DNA of 43,571 bases from Rhodospirillales bacterium. Its GTDB lineage: Bacteria > Pseudomonadota > Alphaproteobacteria > Rhodospirillales > Casp-alpha2. Every line of letters begins with the position of its first letter. Position 1 is the stretch's first letter. Under the pieces are notes generated by a model. The model saw only the letters and a list, made by a program, of their open reading frames with translations, was not told where the DNA came from and did not search any database. This document shows positions 1 to 9,092 of the stretch, one piece after another. Both the position numbers and the translations under genes were made by a program. Where the stretch lies: contig JAGLED010000015.1 of NCBI GenBank assembly GCA_023145215.1, positions 1-43,571 of the forward strand, given 5' to 3'.

Positions 1-495
1 CATGTACAGGCCCGCCGCCTTGGCATGCACCGGCTCTGTCTCCGGGCTCGGCCGCTTCCATTTGGAAATCTGCAGCTTGATGCCGTTCATGCGCGCTTCC
101 GGCGAGAAGTAAGACGGCCATTCCCACGCCGCGATGGCGACGTTGATCTTGTTCGACTGCGCCGAGACGCCCATCATTTCGCTGCCGCGCCAGGCGACCG
201 GACGAACGTAACCGTCGGTGATCCCGTTGACTTCGCACGCCTGGATGCTGGCGGCGTCGATCTCTTCGACGGTGTAGGGAATTTCGAAGCCGAGTTCGTG
301 GGCGGAATAGAACAAACGCTCGGTGTGTTCACGCAGCTTGAAGATAGTGCCCGCATACATCCGCTCGCCCTCGAATACCGAGGACGCGTAATGCAAGCCG
401 TGCGTCAGCACGTGGACCTTGGCATCCCGCCAGTCGATGAACTCACCGTTGAACCAGATCTTTCCGTCACGTTCGGCAAAATTTGGACCAGACAT
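1..495 (-). CDS. ilvE: Branched-chain amino acid aminotransferase, N-terminal part (cut by window edge)
   Basis: Fold-type IV PLP enzyme that interconverts leucine, isoleucine and valine with their 2-oxo acids in the cytoplasm. Only the first 165 residues lie in the window, because the gene runs off the left edge. It starts at ATG 495 with residues MSGPNFAERDGKIW. Family hallmarks are the HGLHYASSVFEG block near residue 32 and an AKAAGLY motif whose Lys159 fits the PLP lysine of IlvE (also residue 159 in the E. coli enzyme, from memory). The gene is divergent from a MarR regulator across about 130 bases. In other alphaproteobacteria ilvE often sits beside the petP/petR regulators, and the same order is seen here. 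D-amino acid transaminase is the main alternative, but the N-terminal pattern favours IlvE. Confidence 0.9.
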   Translation of the reverse strand, partial: MSGPNFAERDGKIWFNGEFIDWRDAKVHVLTHGLHYASSVFEGERMYAGTIFKLREHTERLFYSAHELGFEIPYTVEEIDAASIQACEVNGITDGYVRPVAWRGSEMMGVSAQSNKINVAIAAWEWPSYFSPEARMNGIKLQISKWKRPSPETEPVHAKAAGLYM

Positions 496-566
496 TGTAA
501 TTTTCTTTCGTATCTTGAGTCTCTCTAACTTGGATATTGCGTGAAGTATCAGTTTCCATCATATAT

Positions 567-595
567 GTCAATAACACTGACCAATTTTTATTGAC
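567..595. promoter_or_regulatory. Inverted repeat in the ilvE / marR divergent promoter, candidate MarR operator
   Basis: GTCAATAA (567-574) and TTATTGAC (588-595) are perfect 8-bp inverted arms separated by 13 bp, in an AT-rich stretch unlike its surroundings. The dyad sits 30 bp before the marR start and 72 bp before the ilvE start. MarR proteins commonly bind such dyads in their own divergent promoter, so autoregulation is a reasonable inference. No binding data can be drawn from the sequence. Confidence 0.45.
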
Positions 596-624
596 TTACC
601 GACAACGCTCCGGGAAAGTCCGGT

Positions 625-1134
625 ATGTCCGATCAACCGTCACGCGGCCGCCCACGCGCCAACCCGCTTTTTCTTCGCGACGAGGATTTGCGCGAAGCGA
701 TCGAGTTGTTGTTCTTCGCCTATCGCGATTTCACCGGCGAGGCCGACGTGGTGCTTGAGACCTACGGCTTCGGACGGGCGCACCACCGCATCATCTACTT
801 TGTCGGCGCCAATCCGGGCATCACGGTGGGCGAACTTCTGGCAATCCTGAAGATCACCAAGCAAAGCCTGTCACGTGTGCTCAGCCAGCTCGTCGAAGAA
901 GGTTTCGTCGATCAGGAGACCGATCAGGACGACCGCCGCCGACGCCGCCTTTATCTGACCGAGAAAGGCCGCGCGCTGGAAACCGAACTGACCCAGCGCC
1001 AGAGCAAGCACATCGCCGATGCTTATCGCCAGGTCGGCGCCGATGCGGTCGCGGGCTTCCGGACCGTGTTACGCGGCTTGATCAACGAACAGGACCGTGG
1101 CCGGGTGCGGCGCCACGATACCGACGGCGGTTGA
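625..1134 (+). CDS. petP: MarR-family transcriptional regulator, PetP-like
   Basis: A 169-residue winged-helix DNA-binding protein. The recognition-helix region GELLAILKITKQSLSRVL (about residues 68-85) and the basic wing DQDDRRRRRLYLT (about 101-113) are typical MarR features. The length matches the family. It is followed about 100 bases downstream by an OmpR-type response regulator, the order described for petP-petR in Rhodobacter capsulatus, where PetR is needed for cytochrome bc1-dependent growth. The symbol rests on that synteny and family match, so function here is inferred. Translation from ATG 625 has only a weak upstream GGGAAAG. It is divergent from ilvE, with an inverted repeat between the two. 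Confidence 0.75.
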   Translation: MSDQPSRGRPRANPLFLRDEDLREAIELLFFAYRDFTGEADVVLETYGFGRAHHRIIYFVGANPGITVGELLAILKITKQSLSRVLSQLVEEGFVDQETDQDDRRRRRLYLTEKGRALETELTQRQSKHIADAYRQVGADAVAGFRTVLRGLINEQDRGRVRRHDTDGG

Positions 1135-1235
1135 CCGGCCGCCTCGCCGCTGGCGCGTCATTGCGTCGGTTCCGCTGGCACGCCATCGCGTCGGTTCCAC
1201 ATGACCCCCGCCTGCGGGCGCGTTAGAATGAACAT

Positions 1236-1937
1236 ATGAACGAGGCCAATCCCGAGGACATGCCGCACGTGCTGGTTGTCGATGACGACGACCGGCTGAG
1301 GACCTTGCTGGCGAAGTACCTCGGCGATAACGGTTTCATGGTGACCCCCGCCGCCGATGCCGCCGAAGCCAGGCACCGCATGGGCAGCCTGACGTTCGAT
1401 CTCATTATTCTGGACCTGATGATGCCGGGGGAAAGCGGCCTCGAGTTCGCGGAGAAGCTCCGCGACGTCAACGACATCCCGATCCTCATGCTGACCGCCA
1501 TGAGCGAATCCGAGGATCGCATCCGTGGTCTGGAAAAAGGCGGCGACGACTATCTGACGAAACCGTTCGAACCGCGCGAACTGGTCCTGCGCATCCACTC
1601 GATTCTGAAACGCGCCCGCCCGCAACCGTCACAGCCGCGTGAACTTCTGTTCGGCGATGCCGTGTTCTCCCTAGAACGCGGCGAGATGCGTCGCCGGGGC
1701 CGCCGCGTGCACCTGACGGAAGTCGAAGTGTCTCTTTTACGTGCGCTCGGCAAGACGTGCGGCCAGGTCATGTCCCGCGACCGCCTGATCGAGTCGACAG
1801 ATGCCGGCGGCGAAGGTCGTGCCATCGACGTCCAGGTCACGCGACTGCGCCGCAAGATCGAAAAGGACCCTCGTGAACCCAGATACCTGAAGACCGTCCG
1901 CGGCAAGGGGTACGTACTTTGGCCGGACAATCAATGA
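1236..1937 (+). CDS. petR: OmpR/PhoB-type response regulator, PetR-like
   Basis: A two-component response regulator of 233 residues. The receiver domain (about 11-125) shows the acidic pocket DDDD at 16-19, phospho-acceptor Asp60 in LDLMMPG, Thr87 and Lys109 in LTKPFEP. A C-terminal winged-helix DNA-binding domain (about 135-231) ends with the usual RGKGYVL. The stop codon overlaps the ATG of the downstream histidine kinase (ATGA, 1934-1937), so the two are translationally coupled. Together with the upstream marR gene this resembles the alphaproteobacterial petP-petR-kinase arrangement. The targets cannot be read from this window. Confidence 0.88.
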   Translation: MNEANPEDMPHVLVVDDDDRLRTLLAKYLGDNGFMVTPAADAAEARHRMGSLTFDLIILDLMMPGESGLEFAEKLRDVNDIPILMLTAMSESEDRIRGLEKGGDDYLTKPFEPRELVLRIHSILKRARPQPSQPRELLFGDAVFSLERGEMRRRGRRVHLTEVEVSLLRALGKTCGQVMSRDRLIESTDAGGEGRAIDVQVTRLRRKIEKDPREPRYLKTVRGKGYVLWPDNQ

Positions 1938-3271
1938 CCGCCCCGGATAACCAGCCGATTAGCCAATTGGTCAAACGCTACCTGCCGCGGTCGCTGCTCG
2001 GCCGGTCGCTCCTGATCATCGTCACGCCATTGGTGCTGTTGCAGGTGGTCTCGGCAATCATCTTTTTCGAAAGCCACTGGGACAAAGTCACGCTCAGGCT
2101 TGCGAAATCGGTCGCCGGCGATACGTCGGCGATTGTCTCGTTGATGCGCCGCTATCCCGGCCCCGAGAACCGCGAATGGATATTCCAGAACGCCGCGCGC
2201 CACATGGAATTCCGGGCCACCTATCACGAAGGCGAAATTCTGCCGAACAGGCCGCCGCAACCGAGCGGCCTGCTTGAGGAGATGCTCGCGACCTCGCTGC
2301 AGTCCTTTGTCAACAAGCCGTTCGTGATCGACACCACCTCGCTCGAGGACGACGTCATCATCAAGGTGCAGCTTGCCGACGGGGTGCTCAGGATCGAAAC
2401 GACGCGCAAGCGGCTGTTCAGCTCAACGACGTATGTGTTCGTGATCTGGATGGTCGGCACTTCGCTGATCCTGTTCGCCGTTGCGATGATCTTCATGCGC
2501 AATCAGGTCAAACCGATCCGCAGGCTGGCGACGGCCGCCGACGATTTCGGCAAGGGACGGGCTGTCGAAACGTTCAAGCTGGAAGGCGCGACCGAAGTCC
2601 GGCAAGCGGCAAGCGCGTTCCTCGCCATGCGCGACCGGATCCGCCGCCAGATCGCACAGCGTACCGATATGTTGTCCGGCGTCTCGCACGACCTTCGGAC
2701 GCCGCTGACGCGGATGAAGTTGCAGCTCGAGATGTCAGGCAGTAGCGACGATGCGCAGGCGCTCAAGCAAGACATCGCCGAGATGGAGCGGATGCTTGAA
2801 GGGTACCTCGCTTTCGCACGCGGCGAAGGCGGCGAGACACCTGAACCGACGGACCTATCCAGACTTCTCCAGGACGTCGCCGAACAGGCGCGACGCCGCG
2901 ACGCCCGGATCGACCTCCACACGGAAGGCAGGATCGACGTGACGATCCGGCCTAACGGCATCCGGCGTTGCATTACAAACCTGATTGAAAACGCCATGCG
3001 CTATGCGGAACATATCTCTATCCGCGCCGGCGTACGCGGGGAAGGGGTTGAAATCGTCATCGACGATGACGGCCCGGGCATCCCCGAAGAACAGCGCGCC
3101 GAAGTATTCAGGCCGTTCTACCGGCTCGAGCAGTCGCGTAATCCGGGCACCGGCGGAGTCGGGCTCGGCTTGTCCATCGCCAGGGATGCGATCCAGGGTC
3201 ACGGCGGCGAAATCAGGCTGGAAGACTCGCCGATGGGCGGTCTGCGCGTCTGGATGAGGCTGCCGCTGTAG
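1934..3271 (+). CDS. EnvZ-like membrane sensor histidine kinase
   Basis: A 446-residue kinase that should phosphorylate the response regulator encoded just upstream. Membrane segments lie at about residues 26-45 and 167-188 and flank a periplasmic sensor region of about 120 residues. A HAMP linker follows (VKPIRRLATAADDF). The H-box SGVSHDLRTPL carries His252. The ATPase domain shows the N-box NLIENAM (about 349-355), the G1 box DDDGPGIP (about 377-384) and the G2 box GVGLGLSIA. ATG 1934 is preferred over an in-frame TTG at 1919 because it forms a 4-nt overlap with the regulator stop. The signal sensed is unknown. Confidence 0.88.
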   Translation: MTAPDNQPISQLVKRYLPRSLLGRSLLIIVTPLVLLQVVSAIIFFESHWDKVTLRLAKSVAGDTSAIVSLMRRYPGPENREWIFQNAARHMEFRATYHEGEILPNRPPQPSGLLEEMLATSLQSFVNKPFVIDTTSLEDDVIIKVQLADGVLRIETTRKRLFSSTTYVFVIWMVGTSLILFAVAMIFMRNQVKPIRRLATAADDFGKGRAVETFKLEGATEVRQAASAFLAMRDRIRRQIAQRTDMLSGVSHDLRTPLTRMKLQLEMSGSSDDAQALKQDIAEMERMLEGYLAFARGEGGETPEPTDLSRLLQDVAEQARRRDARIDLHTEGRIDVTIRPNGIRRCITNLIENAMRYAEHISIRAGVRGEGVEIVIDDDGPGIPEEQRAEVFRPFYRLEQSRNPGTGGVGLGLSIARDAIQGHGGEIRLEDSPMGGLRVWMRLPL

Positions 3272-3337
3272 GTTATCGTTCAGCTTTTCATCACGAGACC
3301 GCCGATCCGCTTGGCGACGTTCTTCATGCAGGCGGTT

Positions 3338-4816
3338 TTACCACGGACGCTCGGCGTTCGTCGCCCACGGATCGTCGTCGATCGGCCAGACGGGCCGGGC
3401 GATTTTCTTGTGCGAGACCTTCGTCATGTCCCACTCCAAAGTCCCCGGCGCAGCACAATAGATCACCTTCCTGGCGATCTTCGAATATTCCGCGTGAAAG
3501 TGCTGCATGGATTTGACGATGACGATGCGCCGCTTTGTCGGATCAATCCCGAGCGCCTCGAAGAAATGCGGGTGCGTGTTTTGAGTCCGGGCCGAGTGTA
3601 CGACGAAATCGATCCCTTCCGCGTGCAGCCAGACCGCGTCGCCGAGATAACGCTGCGAGCCGCCAAGGCTTTTGACATAGGCGTCGCGGATAACGTTCTT
3701 CACTTCCACCTTGAGGTCGAGGGGCTCACCGGAAACCGGGCCCGTTTTGCCGCCAAGTCGGATCTGGAATTTGGCGCCGACACCGGCACCGATCGCGATA
3801 CCGGTCGCGACCGGATCCCAGATGCCGCCGACGCAGGCCATGCCGATACCGCGCTCCAGCATGCGCCGAATGATGAATGTACTGTCACCCGGACCGCCGC
3901 CGCCGGGATTGTCGGCCATGTCAGCGATGACGGCGGGGCCTTCCTTCTCCGCCAGGGCTTCGGTGATCGCGGTTTCGACATCGACGTAGGGCGGCGTAAT
4001 CTCGTCCCTGATCTGCCACAGCTCGCGCCCCAGCTTTTCGGCCAACGCGTCACCGAACGGCTTGTTGTCGTCCGTGACGACGATTACCCGCGTCCCCTCC
4101 GCCGGCACGTCGCCCCACGGAAACCCGTGACCAAGCGAGACCGACAACACGCCGTCCTTGCCCTCAAGCGACGTCATTTTGTCGACAAAGGAACGCATGG
4201 GTTCGCGGGTCGTGTGAAAGCAGCCGATCATCCGGCAGTCAAAGCTCGAGATCACCGGTTTGCATTCTCCGTCGAAGGTCGGCTCCATGATCTTCCAGAG
4301 GTCTTCCGCGCGTTCACGGCTGTCCGTGTGCGGGTATTCTTTATAGATCACCAACGCGTTCACTTCCTCGGTGAAGCGGCGCGTGATGTGGCAGTGCAGA
4401 TCGAACTCGACGCCGAGCGGGATGTCCGGTCCGGCGATTTCGCGGATACGGTGAACCAGGTCATCCTCGCAGTCGTCATACCCTTCGGCGACCATGGCCC
4501 CGTGCAGGCTGAGCATCACGCCGTCGACCGGCATGGCCGCCTTCAGATCGTTGAGGATTTCATCGCGCAATTCCTCATAGACCTTGCGCACCGTGATGCC
4601 CGACGGCGTGGCAAACGCGGACAGGCTCTCGACCACGTCCCAGCCGCGCTTCTTCGCGTGTTCGCGCCAGATCACCAGAGGGGCGCCGAACATGTGCGGC
4701 ACGTCCCCGTGATCGCCGCCCCGGACCAGATGCGAGTTCACAAACGCCGCCAGGTCAGTCGGCAAGGGGGCCGTGGTATGGGTTTCCGTGCCGAGGCACG
4801 CAGTGAACAGTTTCAT
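3338..4816 (-). CDS. M81-family metallopeptidase, MlrC-like (last gene of the peptide operon)
   Basis: A 492-residue protein of the M81 family, named after the microcystin-degradation enzyme MlrC that cleaves a linear peptide intermediate. Conserved segments visible are SLHGAM (about 103-108), a probable metal-binding block FDLHCHIT (138-145) with YPHTD (161-165), and DMADNPGGGGPGDST (about 299-313). No signal peptide is seen, so it should act in the cytoplasm. The start ATG 4816 follows AGGAACAGGAACG. It lies 21 bases after the amidase stop and is the last of nine minus-strand genes. A second M81 paralogue is encoded at 15628-17121 on the opposite arm. No mlrA or mlrB is present, so a role in microcystin breakdown is not supported; the substrate is unknown. 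Confidence 0.85.
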   Translation of the reverse strand: MKLFTACLGTETHTTAPLPTDLAAFVNSHLVRGGDHGDVPHMFGAPLVIWREHAKKRGWDVVESLSAFATPSGITVRKVYEELRDEILNDLKAAMPVDGVMLSLHGAMVAEGYDDCEDDLVHRIREIAGPDIPLGVEFDLHCHITRRFTEEVNALVIYKEYPHTDSRERAEDLWKIMEPTFDGECKPVISSFDCRMIGCFHTTREPMRSFVDKMTSLEGKDGVLSVSLGHGFPWGDVPAEGTRVIVVTDDNKPFGDALAEKLGRELWQIRDEITPPYVDVETAITEALAEKEGPAVIADMADNPGGGGPGDSTFIIRRMLERGIGMACVGGIWDPVATGIAIGAGVGAKFQIRLGGKTGPVSGEPLDLKVEVKNVIRDAYVKSLGGSQRYLGDAVWLHAEGIDFVVHSARTQNTHPHFFEALGIDPTKRRIVIVKSMQHFHAEYSKIARKVIYCAAPGTLEWDMTKVSHKKIARPVWPIDDDPWATNAERPW

Positions 4817-4837
4817 CGTTCCTGTTCCTTCGTGGCG

Positions 4838-6271
4838 TTATTTCGAGAGCGTATTCAGATCGGGCAGCGGGCGTGCGGTTTCCGGATTGGCGGCCAGTTG
4901 ACGTTCGAGCGCAGCCGCAATTTCGAGCACCTGCCGGTCGCGGCCGGGGGCACCCAAAACCTGAATCCCGAACGGCATGCCGAATTCGTCGATGCCGCAC
5001 GGCAGCACGCAACCGCAGGCCATCGCCATGGTCGGCGCGTAACTGAGCGACAGCCATCTCATATACGTGGGCATTTTCTCGCCGTCGATCTCGGAGACGA
5101 ACCATTCCGCATGCGGGAACGGCGTCACGCTTGCCGCCGGGCAGATCACGCAATCCACCTCGTCCAGCAGTGCGATCCAGGCCCTCGCGATCTTGGTCTG
5201 CGTCAGATGCGCCTTGGCCACGTCTTCCAGATTGTACTGAAGTCCCCGATCGACGTTATCGACGACGTTGGGGCTGATCTTGTCGCGGTGGTTCTTGACC
5301 CGCTCCCCGTGCGCGCCGACGAACACGACGCCACGCAAAACTTCGAAGCACTCGTGAACATCGGTAAAGTCGGGATCGCGATCCTGAGCTTCGGCGAAGA
5401 CATGGCGGAACGTATCGGTACGCGACTTGAAAAGCGCGCGATTGGCCTTCGAGACCGGCGAACAGCCGAGGTCGGGGCTGATCGCGGCCCGCATCGAACC
5501 GAGATCGGCTTCGCGCATCGGCTCGAACAGCGCCGGGTCGAGGTCGCCCGAAAACGGATCGCGCGCATCGGCGCTGGCCTGCGCCGACAACAGCAATGCC
5601 GCGTCGGCGACGTTCCGCGCCATCGGTCCCAATACAGAAAACGGCAAAAGACCGGCAGGTTTGGCTTCGGCCGGCACCACGCCCGGGGTCGGACGGAAAC
5701 CGACGATGCCGCAGAACGCCGCCGGGGTCCGAAGGCTGCCACCGTAATCGGAGCCGCTCGCGACCGGGACCATCCCCGTCGCCAGCGCGACGGCGGAGCC
5801 GCCCGACGACCCCGCACATGTCTTTTCCGGGTCGAACGGATTACCGGTCGCGCCGAACACCAGATTTCGGGTGTTGGCGCCGGCGCCGAATTCCGGGGTG
5901 TTGGTTTTGCCGACGACAATCGCACCTTCGTCGCGCACGTTGCTGACCGAAAGCTGATCCGCCTCGGGGACATTGTCTTCGTAAAGCTTGGAACCGAACG
6001 TGGTGCGGAGCCCTTCCGTCGCCTCCAGGTCCTTGATCCCGATGGGGAGACCATGCAGCACGCCCAGGTACTCACCGTCCATCACGGCTTGCTCGGCGGC
6101 CTTGGCCTCGTCCATGGCGCGTTCGAAGCACGTCGACACCATCGTATTGACGGCCGGGTTCACGGCTTCGATGCGGCGGATACAGCTTTCCGTGAGTTCC
6201 ACCGGTGAGATGTCCTTGCTGCCGATGCGGCGGCGCAGGTCGATCGCTGTCAGATCGCAAAGCTCAGTCAT
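4838..6271 (-). CDS. Amidase-signature family hydrolase
   Basis: A 477-residue serine amidase that hydrolyses an amide bond with the Ser-cisSer-Lys triad. The triad is visible as Lys80 (LPIGIKD), cis-Ser155 in AGSSGGSA and Ser179 in GSDYGGSLRTPA, with the family's usual spacing of 75 and 24 residues. It resembles GatA, but the operon lacks gatB/gatC and contains uptake and peptidase genes, so a catabolic amidase is more likely. ATG 6271 is chosen because AGGAGA stands 7 bases upstream; an in-frame TTG at 6277 has no better site. It lies 11 bases after the M20 peptidase stop, so it is part of the same transcript. The substrate is unknown. Confidence 0.87.
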   Translation of the reverse strand: MTELCDLTAIDLRRRIGSKDISPVELTESCIRRIEAVNPAVNTMVSTCFERAMDEAKAAEQAVMDGEYLGVLHGLPIGIKDLEATEGLRTTFGSKLYEDNVPEADQLSVSNVRDEGAIVVGKTNTPEFGAGANTRNLVFGATGNPFDPEKTCAGSSGGSAVALATGMVPVASGSDYGGSLRTPAAFCGIVGFRPTPGVVPAEAKPAGLLPFSVLGPMARNVADAALLLSAQASADARDPFSGDLDPALFEPMREADLGSMRAAISPDLGCSPVSKANRALFKSRTDTFRHVFAEAQDRDPDFTDVHECFEVLRGVVFVGAHGERVKNHRDKISPNVVDNVDRGLQYNLEDVAKAHLTQTKIARAWIALLDEVDCVICPAASVTPFPHAEWFVSEIDGEKMPTYMRWLSLSYAPTMAMACGCVLPCGIDEFGMPFGIQVLGAPGRDRQVLEIAAALERQLAANPETARPLPDLNTLSK

Positions 6272-6282
6272 CGTCAATTCTC

Positions 6283-7683
6283 CTAGGCAGCGTGATCGGC
6301 AGGCGTGTTGCCGTCACCCAGATCCCACCACAGTCCCGTCATGATCCGAAGCGCACTGTGACAGACCGGCGCCAGCACGTGTTCGTTGGGCGCGTGCTGC
6401 GAACATCCGGCGTAGGAATGAGGTACCCAGATCGTCGGCAGGCCCAAAACTTCCGCGAAACAATCGTTCGGCAGCGTCCCGCCGAGATTGGGCAGCACTG
6501 CGACCTCTTCGCCCGACGTCTCGCCGATCGACGAAATCGCCCACTGGGCCCACGGATGATCGGGATCGAGGCGGGTTGCATACATATAATCGCGCTCGGC
6601 CTCCAACTGGATATCCTGGAACCCGTGCGCATCGAGATGTTTTCTAAGCGCCGGCAGGAAGTTGTGCGGATCGGTCCCGACGACATAGCGGATGTGCCCA
6701 TACGCCACCGCACGCGGCGGGATCGCATTGACCGGGTTGCGCGGGTTGCCGCACTCGAAGGCGCGGATCTCAAAGGTGTTGGAGCCGAAGACCTTTTCTT
6801 CCGGCGTCAGCCCCGGCTCGCCCCAGTCGGGATCGATTTCCGGGGCGTCGTCGCCGCCGCCGACCTTGAGCTTGGAGATCGCCTTGCGGACCGAATTCGA
6901 CATCGGCTCGGGGCGCCACTCTTCGATCAGTATCTTCCCCTTGGCGTCGGTGATGGTCGCGAGCGCATGCGCCATGATCACGCCAGGGTTCGACAGAAGA
7001 CCGCCCCAATTCCCCGAATGGTGGCCGCCGTCACGGGATTCAAGCGTCATGGTGAAATTGAAAACGCCGCGCGATCCCATGAATACGGTGGGCCTGTCCG
7101 GCGCCAGACGGGGCCCGTCCGACGCGATGAACACGTCCACATCCTTGAACAGGTCTTTATAGACTTCGCAGAACTTCTTGAGACCGGGTGAGCCGCTTTC
7201 TTCGCCGGTTTCGATCAGGGCGATCGCGTTGAAGCCCAGTTTCCCCCGGGTTTCGAGCACGTGCTTCATCGCCGCCAGATTGATGGTGTGCTGCGCCTTG
7301 TTGTCGGCGGTGCCGCGCCCGTACCAACGCTCGCCTTCGACCGTAATCTCCCACGGCGTCAGGCCTTCGCGCCACTGATCGTCGTAGCCACGCACCACGT
7401 CGCCGTGACCGTACGTCATCACGGTCGGCAGCGCTTCGTCCTCGATCCGTTTGGCGACGAGAAGCGGCATCTTCCCCTCGATCGGGTTTTCATAGATCTC
7501 GCAGGTGAAACCGAAATCTTCCAGATACGGCGTCATCTCTTCCTGGAGATAACGGTAAAGTTCCGGGCGCTTGTCCGGTTCCGGACTTTCGGTGCGGATC
7601 GCCACACGGCGCGCAAGGTCGTCCATGAAGCCGCCGTTGTTGAAATAGTCGTCGATGCTGTTCAGTGCGTCGTCTTTGCTCAT
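6283..7683 (-). CDS. M20-family metallopeptidase, second of a tandem pair
   Basis: A 466-residue zinc-dependent peptidase or deacylase of the M20/ArgE/DapE/carnosinase superfamily. Expected metal and catalytic residues are visible: His93 and Asp95 (YGHGD), Asp127 (GRGTADNKAQ), the catalytic pair Glu161-Glu162 (ETGEESGS), Asp189 (ASDGP) and a C-terminal His in CSQHAPNE. No signal peptide is seen. The start ATG 7683 overlaps the TGA of the preceding M20 gene by 4 nt (7680-7683). It shares many motifs with that neighbour (YRYL, GRGTADNKAQHT, GGHHSGNWGGLLSNPG), so the pair arose by duplication. Upstream in-frame codons extend the frame into the neighbour and are rejected. Specificity cannot be read from the sequence. 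Confidence 0.88.
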   Translation of the reverse strand: MSKDDALNSIDDYFNNGGFMDDLARRVAIRTESPEPDKRPELYRYLQEEMTPYLEDFGFTCEIYENPIEGKMPLLVAKRIEDEALPTVMTYGHGDVVRGYDDQWREGLTPWEITVEGERWYGRGTADNKAQHTINLAAMKHVLETRGKLGFNAIALIETGEESGSPGLKKFCEVYKDLFKDVDVFIASDGPRLAPDRPTVFMGSRGVFNFTMTLESRDGGHHSGNWGGLLSNPGVIMAHALATITDAKGKILIEEWRPEPMSNSVRKAISKLKVGGGDDAPEIDPDWGEPGLTPEEKVFGSNTFEIRAFECGNPRNPVNAIPPRAVAYGHIRYVVGTDPHNFLPALRKHLDAHGFQDIQLEAERDYMYATRLDPDHPWAQWAISSIGETSGEEVAVLPNLGGTLPNDCFAEVLGLPTIWVPHSYAGCSQHAPNEHVLAPVCHSALRIMTGLWWDLGDGNTPADHAA

Positions 7684-9092
7684 GGCCGGTATGCTGTGCC
7701 TTCCTCGCCCAAATCCCAGTATACGCCGGTCACCAACTCCATACCTTCGCGGGTCAGCGACCATAGAATGTGTTCGTCCGGCGCATGCTGCGAGCAGCCG
7801 GTGTAACTCAGCGGCATCCACACGAACGGAATCTGAAGCACGTCCTGAAACACGTCGTTGCAGATCGAGCCGCCGGAATTCGGCATCACGTCCGGAATTT
7901 CGCCGGTGGTGCGTTTGACCGCGCCCTTTACCCATTCCGCCCACGGATGATCGGGCGGCGTGCGCGCGGCCAGAAAGATCGCGTCGTTGCCGGGCGGCGG
8001 ATCGGCGATCTCGACCATGTCGAAGCCGTGCGCGTCCAGATGCTTGCGCAAGTTCGTCCGCAGATTTTGATAGTCGGTGCCGACCACGAACCGGAGCTGA
8101 CAGTTGGCGCGCGCTTTCGGTGGGATCGCGTTGACCGGGTTCGACGGATTGCCGGTCGTGAACGACAAGATCTCGAAGCTGTTCCAGGCGTAGACTTTTT
8201 CCGCCGACGTCAATCCCGGTTCGCCCCAGTTCTCGTCGATCTCGGGTGCGTCCTTACCGCCATCTCGGGAAATCCCCTTGAGGGCGTCGCGCACCGAATT
8301 CGAAATCGGCGGCGGCCTTAAAGCATCGACGAGGATGCGGCCTTTCTGATCGACAATGGTCGCGAGCGCGTGCGACAGAATCACGCCGGGGTTCGACAGA
8401 AGCCCACCCCAGTTCCCCGAATGATGCCCGCCGTCGCGGCAGTTCACGACCAGATCGAAGTTGACGCAGCCACGATTACCAAGTGTCAGGTTCGGGCGCG
8501 ACACGCTGACGCGCGGCCCGTCGGAAGCGAAATAGGCATCCGCCATGAAGTCGTCTTTGTGCTGGGCGACGAGGTCCTTCAGCCCCTTGGAGCCGTTCTC
8601 CTCGCCGGTCTCGACCATGAACTTGGAATTGAAACCAAGCTTCCCACGCCTTTCCAGCACCGCCTTGATGGCGCCCATGTGCGTGGTGTGCTGCGCCTTG
8701 TTATCCGCGGTGCCGCGCCCGTAAACCCGGTCGCCATCGCGCGACAGCTTCCACGGCCCCTCACCCTTGGTCCAGCGGTCCGCCTGACCGCGCACCGTGT
8801 CGCCGTGTCCGTAACCCAGGATGGTCGGCAGGGACGGGTCCTCGATCCGGGTGGCCAGCAGCACCGGGCCGCCGCCCTCGTACGGGTTGTCGTAGATCCG
8901 GGTCTCATAGCCCATGGCTTCGAAATCGGGACGGATGAAATCGGTAAGGTAACGATAGAGTTCGGGAAGCTGGGAAGGCTCCTGGCTTTCCGTGGGCACC
9001 GCAACGCGGTCGGATAACGTCTTGAAGTAGCCGGCGTCTTCGTCGTCGAACCACGCCAACGCATTTGCGATGGCGTCGGCGCGTGTTGTCAT
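7680..9092 (-). CDS. M20-family metallopeptidase, first of a tandem pair
   Basis: A 470-residue M20 peptidase. Metal ligands and catalytic residues are recognisable: His96 and Asp98 (GYGHGD), Asp130 (GRGTADNKAQ), Glu164-Glu165 (ETGEENGS), an Asp in ASDGP, and a C-terminal CSQHAPDE histidine. It is cytoplasmic by absence of a signal sequence. Start ATG 9092 overlaps the dppF-like stop by 4 nt, and its own stop overlaps the next M20 start by 4 nt, so three genes in a row are translationally coupled. Placement directly after an ABC peptide importer suggests that it hydrolyses the imported compound. Both paralogues keep complete active sites, which suggests different bonds or stereochemistry rather than one being a relic (inference). 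Confidence 0.88.
   Translation of the reverse strand: MTTRADAIANALAWFDDEDAGYFKTLSDRVAVPTESQEPSQLPELYRYLTDFIRPDFEAMGYETRIYDNPYEGGGPVLLATRIEDPSLPTILGYGHGDTVRGQADRWTKGEGPWKLSRDGDRVYGRGTADNKAQHTTHMGAIKAVLERRGKLGFNSKFMVETGEENGSKGLKDLVAQHKDDFMADAYFASDGPRVSVSRPNLTLGNRGCVNFDLVVNCRDGGHHSGNWGGLLSNPGVILSHALATIVDQKGRILVDALRPPPISNSVRDALKGISRDGGKDAPEIDENWGEPGLTSAEKVYAWNSFEILSFTTGNPSNPVNAIPPKARANCQLRFVVGTDYQNLRTNLRKHLDAHGFDMVEIADPPPGNDAIFLAARTPPDHPWAEWVKGAVKRTTGEIPDVMPNSGGSICNDVFQDVLQIPFVWMPLSYTGCSQHAPDEHILWSLTREGMELVTGVYWDLGEEGTAYRP

Noticed and set aside
3311..6208. A very long open frame (965 codons) on the plus strand opposite the M81 and amidase genes
   Set aside because: It is antisense to two well-conserved families, is rich in Arg and His as expected for a GC-rich shadow, and has no recognisable domain.
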